Origin: Taishania pollutisoli
GTDB taxonomy: Bacteria > Bacteroidota > Bacteroidia > Flavobacteriales_D > Crocinitomicaceae
Direction of reading: 5' to 3'
Length of the DNA stretch: 64,000 bases
Assembly (NCBI RefSeq): GCF_014518315.1
Contig: NZ_JACVEL010000010.1
Span: 1-64,000 of the forward strand
The translations under genes and the position numbers were made by a program. The notes under the pieces are model-generated. The model was not told the DNA's origin. It made no database searches and saw nothing but the letters and a program-made list of their open reading frames with translations. Each line of letters opens with the position of its first letter. Position 1 is the first letter of the stretch. Below are positions 60,933 to 64,000 of this stretch, piece after piece.

Positions 60933-61466
60933 TTATTCCGGAGTTTGAGGAGGAGGATTAACAGGCCTTTTAGGTAGGACATCAATTCGTTCCTGCTTTT
61001 TTATTTGTTTTTCCAGTGCTTCGGTATCAATAGACGATTTTACTTTAGTAGAAGATCCTTTTTTATAAATAATACGGGTTATAGTTTTATTGAATTGCTC
61101 ATTCATAAAGGGGCTAACATAACATAGATTTTTAGACTTGTTGTTGACATCAAAACTTATAAAAAAACGAAGACCATAGTAGTCTTCATTTAGTTTTTGT
61201 TTCACGATATAAGCGTTCAATTTTTTTGAAAATAAATCATTCAATTCTTGAATTTCATTTTCTGACAATTGGTGAGAAAACATTAATGAACCATTCCCAT
61301 TATGAATATTAACAACACCATTACTGTCAATAGTAGTAATATTAAAAAATTGAATCTGATCGGGAGGACAATCATACTCTACAAGCTTAAAGTTCTCAAA
61401 TTTAACTTTTTGAGCAATCAGATTCGTGCCAAGTAGCAATGAAATGACAACAACCAAGTTTTTCAT
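60933..61466 (-). CDS. AT-rich secreted protein of unknown function on the opposite strand
   Basis: A 177-aa protein with a signal peptide (1-18, T-N-L-I-A-Q). The mature part contains a GPDQI-like segment and ends in a Pro-rich tail (R-P-V-N-P-P-P-Q-T-P-E). The gene is clearly more AT-rich than the flanking cluster and faces the other way, splitting the KS genes from the deacetylase/LolA/dehydratase genes. No family recognised. Confidence 0.6.
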   Translation of the reverse strand: MKNLVVVISLLLGTNLIAQKVKFENFKLVEYDCPPDQIQFFNITTIDSNGVVNIHNGNGSLMFSHQLSENEIQELNDLFSKKLNAYIVKQKLNEDYYGLRFFISFDVNNKSKNLCYVSPFMNEQFNKTITRIIYKKGSSTKVKSSIDTEALEKQIKKQERIDVLPKRPVNPPPQTPE

Positions 61467-61559
61467 TATTTGAATCTCTTTTCGTTAGACAGTAATTTTT
61501 CATCAAATATAAGTAAACTTATATGAGCAATGAATCCATGAAGATCCTGTAATTTTCAT

Positions 61560-61567
61560 TACTTTTG
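61560..61567 (+). promoter_or_regulatory. -7 box for the right half of the cluster
   Basis: TACTTTTG (TAnnTTTG), 12 bases before the ATG at 61580. It gives the deacetylase-LolA-dehydratase genes their own start, which is needed because the minus-strand gene interrupts the cluster. Confidence 0.5.
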
Positions 61568-61579
61568 GATCAAATTTAT

Positions 61580-62341
61580 ATGACACGACATCATTTAAAT
61601 ATCATTGGCTTTATCATCAACTGTACGTGGATTTCCATCTTTTTCAGCGGAACTCCGATGATGTGGATTCTGATGGGAATTGCTTCGCTGCTGTTTCTGA
61701 TTTTTTTGTCTTTGGGAATCCTACTGCCCAACAGGAATTACTTCCTGACCAATACAACCCGGTTGAATAGTGACAGCGTATTACTGACATTTGACGATGG
61801 ACCACACGAACAATTGACACCTCAAGTTCTCGAAACACTCAGACGGCACAACATCGGCGCGCTCTTTTTTGTCATCGGAAAACAGGCGGAAGAACATCCG
61901 GAGATCATTCAGCAAATACTGGAAGCCGGCCACCTGATTGGAAATCACACCCAGACGCACCCGTTGATGTTTGCTGCATTGCGCCAGGACAGTGTTGAAA
62001 AGGAAATCGGTTTGTGTGACAATACCTTGATTGCACAGGGCATTCACCCCGGAACGTATTTTCGTCCGCCAATCGGATACACCAACCCGCGAATTGCACG
62101 TGCTGTAAAAAAATTCAAAAAACGGGTAATCGGCTGGAGTCTTCGCTCATTTGATTCAGTTCTGAAAGAAGAGCCAAAGCTGTTGGAACGGGTATCTTCC
62201 AGAATAAAACCGGGTGATATTGTCTTGTTTCACGATAATTTACCGCAAACAGAAGCAATTTTAGAACGCTTCATCACCCAGGCGAAAAAAAATGGTATCA
62301 AATTTGCCCAACCCAAGGATTTAAAAACAATTTTCAGATGA
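61580..62341 (+). CDS. Membrane-anchored polysaccharide deacetylase (NodB) family protein
   Basis: A 253-aa protein starting at the ATG at 61580. Two N-terminal hydrophobic segments (about 8-22 and 26-49) precede a NodB domain: L-T-F-D-D-G-P-H-E (Asp72, Asp73), G-N-H-T-Q-T-H-P (His123, His127) and R-P-P-I-G near 150. The catalytic/metal Asp-His-His set is complete. Such deacetylases are found in aryl polyene/flexirubin-like gene sets, where their substrate is unclear. It overlaps lolA by 4 bases. Confidence 0.82.
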   Translation: MTRHHLNIIGFIINCTWISIFFSGTPMMWILMGIASLLFLIFLSLGILLPNRNYFLTNTTRLNSDSVLLTFDDGPHEQLTPQVLETLRRHNIGALFFVIGKQAEEHPEIIQQILEAGHLIGNHTQTHPLMFAALRQDSVEKEIGLCDNTLIAQGIHPGTYFRPPIGYTNPRIARAVKKFKKRVIGWSLRSFDSVLKEEPKLLERVSSRIKPGDIVLFHDNLPQTEAILERFITQAKKNGIKFAQPKDLKTIFR

Positions 62342-62961
62342 AACATAACATTCTGCTGCTTGTTGCAGCTTTCTTCTCACTGAACGTCATTGCTCAGGAT
62401 TTTAAAAGCGTTTCAGATAAAAATGCCGTCAAAGCAGCCATTGAAAAAAAACACGAGGAGACAACCAGCATTACCGCAGATTTTTCTGAAAAAGTTTACT
62501 CGGACATGTTCAAAGAAGCACAGTCGGGAAACGGAAAATTTTACTTCAAAAAAAGCAATAAAGTACGCTGGGATCACACCAGTGACAATCAGTTGATCCT
62601 CATCAGCGGAGAAAGTGTAAAATTGTATGAAAACGGAAAGTTAGTGAACAATCCGGCGAGCCAAAAAGTGGTGAAACAAATCCAGGGCATGATGATTTCC
62701 ATGCTCTCAGGAGATTTTTTGAACGAAAAGGATTTTTCAATCGGCTACCAGGAAAATACAAAGTCGTATAAACTGACATTGACACCAAAAAACCCACGCA
62801 TGGCGAAATACATGAGTAAAATAGAGTTATTATTCAGTAAAAAAAGTCTCTTACTGGATGAAATGACCATGACAGAGTCTAAAAATCAAAAAATCGTCTA
62901 TACATTTACCAATCTGAAAACCAATCAATCCATCGCGGATTCCAAATTTACAAGCATCTGA
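62338..62961 (+). CDS. LolA-like outer-membrane lipoprotein carrier
   Basis: A 207-aa periplasmic protein with a signal peptide (1-19, N-V-I-A-Q). The LolA-type fold is visible: T-S-I-T-A-D-F-S-E-K-V near 42-52, G-K-F-Y-F-K-K-S-N-K-V-R-W-D-H at about 63-77 and L-T-P-K-N. LolA homologs in aryl polyene clusters are thought to carry the lipid product to the outer membrane. It shares overlaps with both neighbours (4 and 1 base). A general lipoprotein-carrier role cannot be excluded. Confidence 0.8.
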   Translation: MKHNILLLVAAFFSLNVIAQDFKSVSDKNAVKAAIEKKHEETTSITADFSEKVYSDMFKEAQSGNGKFYFKKSNKVRWDHTSDNQLILISGESVKLYENGKLVNNPASQKVVKQIQGMMISMLSGDFLNEKDFSIGYQENTKSYKLTLTPKNPRMAKYMSKIELLFSKKSLLLDEMTMTESKNQKIVYTFTNLKTNQSIADSKFTSI

Positions 62962-63323
62962 TGATTCTAAAAGATAAATTCTATCAACTGAATAACCTGC
63001 AACAAGAAGCCGGTCAACTGGTGGCTGACATCGTTTTAAATGCTGCTGATTCAATTTTTGAAGGACATTTCCCGGGAAACCCCGTTACTCCGGGTGTCGC
63101 GCAACTGGAAATTGTGAAAGAATTACTGAGCCTTCACTACAAGCGTCCCATTCAGTTAAAAAGTATTTCCAACTGTAAATACCTGGCCATTATGAATCCG
63201 GTTGAAACGCCGGAAATAATGGTCAAACTCTCCGTCACAGAGCAGGAGGATGAATTGAAAGTAAATGTGGTCTTTACAGGAGGAGAAACTATTTTCACAA
63301 AGGTTTCGGGCGTTTATTATTGA
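62961..63323 (+). CDS. Hot-dog 3-hydroxyacyl-ACP dehydratase-like protein
   Basis: A 120-aa FabZ/FabA-type hot-dog domain. F-E-G-H-F-P-G-N-P-V-T-P-G-V (33-46) has the catalytic His36 and the P-V-T-P-G-V segment. FabZ usually has a slightly longer helix and an Asp/Glu on the second chain; here the chain is short but complete. It would remove water from beta-hydroxyacyl-ACP in the cluster. Last gene of the plus-strand cluster in the window. No ketoreductase or acyltransferase gene is seen. Confidence 0.82.
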   Translation: MILKDKFYQLNNLQQEAGQLVADIVLNAADSIFEGHFPGNPVTPGVAQLEIVKELLSLHYKRPIQLKSISNCKYLAIMNPVETPEIMVKLSVTEQEDELKVNVVFTGGETIFTKVSGVYY

Positions 63324-63333
63324 TTCCGGAACG

Positions 63334-64000
63334 TTAATCGAAATACTCATAATCACCAAAACGGATGACCATCAGGAAATTGGTACTGACATCCCGTATA
63401 ATCACTGCCGTCATGAGCTTTGTCTGTTCATTGTAGACAATCTGGGTATCTGTTGTAAAGACACCACCTTTGTACCAATGTTTTTCCGTTATATTCCCGT
63501 ATTGGTCATATTTAAACTTATTCTCCTCAACGGGTGTGGAATGTCCTTTCTGGTATACAGCAATTGATGAAAGCAGGCCTTTTTCATTATACGAATACAA
63601 GGTTTTATTGAAATTAGATGTGCGCGAAAAACGCTCTTCCTGTTCCAGCAGATACCCGTTTTCATCGTAAAACGACAACTCCGTTTTATAGGGTAATCCG
63701 TAACTGTTCATTACTGTCTTCTTGTGCTGCAGACCGAAATCTTCGTATGACATTGCCTCTGAGTTCATCAGTATCACTGCTTTTTTCCCGGTCGAATCAA
63801 TGGTTTCAGTGAGGTATTCTTCTGAAATCACCCGCTTTTTATCATCCAAATGATAAACGGTACTGGATTTGCTTGTCGAATTTCCTTGTTTGTGTTCGAT
63901 CAGGCTGCCATCCATATCATAGATGTATTCATTCCACGTTGTATCTGCCGTTCCATCATCTTTTCGCGTTTCAAACGAACTGATCAACTGTCCCTGCCTG
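63334..64000 (-). CDS. Partial unknown secreted-type protein, 5' end outside the window
   Basis: The frame is open from the right edge to the TAA at 63334. The 222 visible codons contain repeated strands such as Y-I-Y-D-M-D-G-S-L-I-E, Y-H-L-D-D-K-K-R-V-I-S-E and F-K-Y-D-Q-Y-G-N-I-T-E, similar to the YD/RHS-type repeats of surface proteins. The real start lies to the right of 64000; the TTG at 63987 is an internal codon. Function not assigned. Confidence 0.65.
   Translation of the reverse strand, partial: RQGQLISSFETRKDDGTADTTWNEYIYDMDGSLIEHKQGNSTSKSSTVYHLDDKKRVISEEYLTETIDSTGKKAVILMNSEAMSYEDFGLQHKKTVMNSYGLPYKTELSFYDENGYLLEQEERFSRTSNFNKTLYSYNEKGLLSSIAVYQKGHSTPVEENKFKYDQYGNITEKHWYKGGVFTTDTQIVYNEQTKLMTAVIIRDVSTNFLMVIRFGDYEYFD

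Overview
This window looks like a chromosomal segment of a Bacteroidota member, most likely order Flavobacteriales and possibly near Fluviicola/Crocinitomicaceae. The supporting signs are C-terminal type IX secretion (T9SS) sorting domains of both the short type A kind and the CHU_C/type B kind, bacillithiol synthesis (bshA), Bacteroidota-type promoter boxes (TAnnTTTG, twice preceded by TTG at a 19-nt spacing) and few Shine-Dalgarno-like leaders. Most of the window is moderately low-GC core DNA. Four parts are visibly more AT-rich: 28.2-32.9 kb, 44.5-47.5 kb, 60.9-61.5 kb and parts of the repeat region near 22.5 kb.

Layout. 0-5.5 kb: end of a T9SS-exported protein, a DUF1684 protein, a BatA-type membrane protein, a dihydroorotase-like protein that has lost most metal ligands, a PmtA-like methyltransferase and a lipoprotein. 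5.6-10.4 kb (minus strand): hemB, a membrane-anchored MutS-like ATPase, a SiaC/DUF1987 protein, coaE, an unknown acidic protein and a PaaI thioesterase. 10.5-14.9 kb: lipoprotein, secreted protein and a 1020-aa TerB-like/FHA-like/ABCG fusion transporter. 15-22 kb: sucD, bshA, prmC, a beta-barrel protein and uvrA, followed by an intergenic region with two perfect 205-bp direct repeats and a structured third element. 23-27.7 kb: M1 peptidase, amino-acid permease and a TPR lipoprotein.

28.2-33 kb is the most system-like region. A membrane protein plus winged-helix (HTH_34) regulator pair, and a five-gene membrane/lipid operon (DUF4173 protein, DgkA-type kinase, DUF1361 protein, unknown membrane protein, metallophosphoesterase), each start next to a matching palindrome ACTTTG-N5-CAAAGT. 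I infer that the regulator controls itself and the five-gene operon. 33.2-44.3 kb is a carboxylate module: acs, stand-alone receiver, SLC5/STAC histidine kinase, small membrane proteins, MFS transporter, porin, a domesticated InsA-like zinc-ribbon/HTH protein, and a divergent propionyl-CoA synthetase.

At 44.4 kb an initiator tRNA-fMet is followed by an AT-rich 3-kb segment carrying one large T9SS adhesin-like gene. The last 12 bases of the tRNA plus its terminator (73-74 bp) are repeated at the other end of that segment, as expected of an insertion at a tRNA 3' end, although no integrase is present. 47.6-56.2 kb holds a GNAT enzyme, a lipoprotein, a copper-handling operon (CopA-CopB-like fusion, HMA/DUF3347 protein, DUF6660-like protein), era, der and a Ppx/GppA protein. 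56.4-63.3 kb is part of a type II fatty-acid/polyketide-like cluster of aryl-polyene/flexirubin type: thioesterase, two complete ketosynthases, two cysteine-less ketosynthase-like proteins, acyl carrier protein, deacetylase, LolA-like protein and hot-dog dehydratase. A partial unknown gene runs off the right edge. All function calls come from reading motifs; no database search was run.
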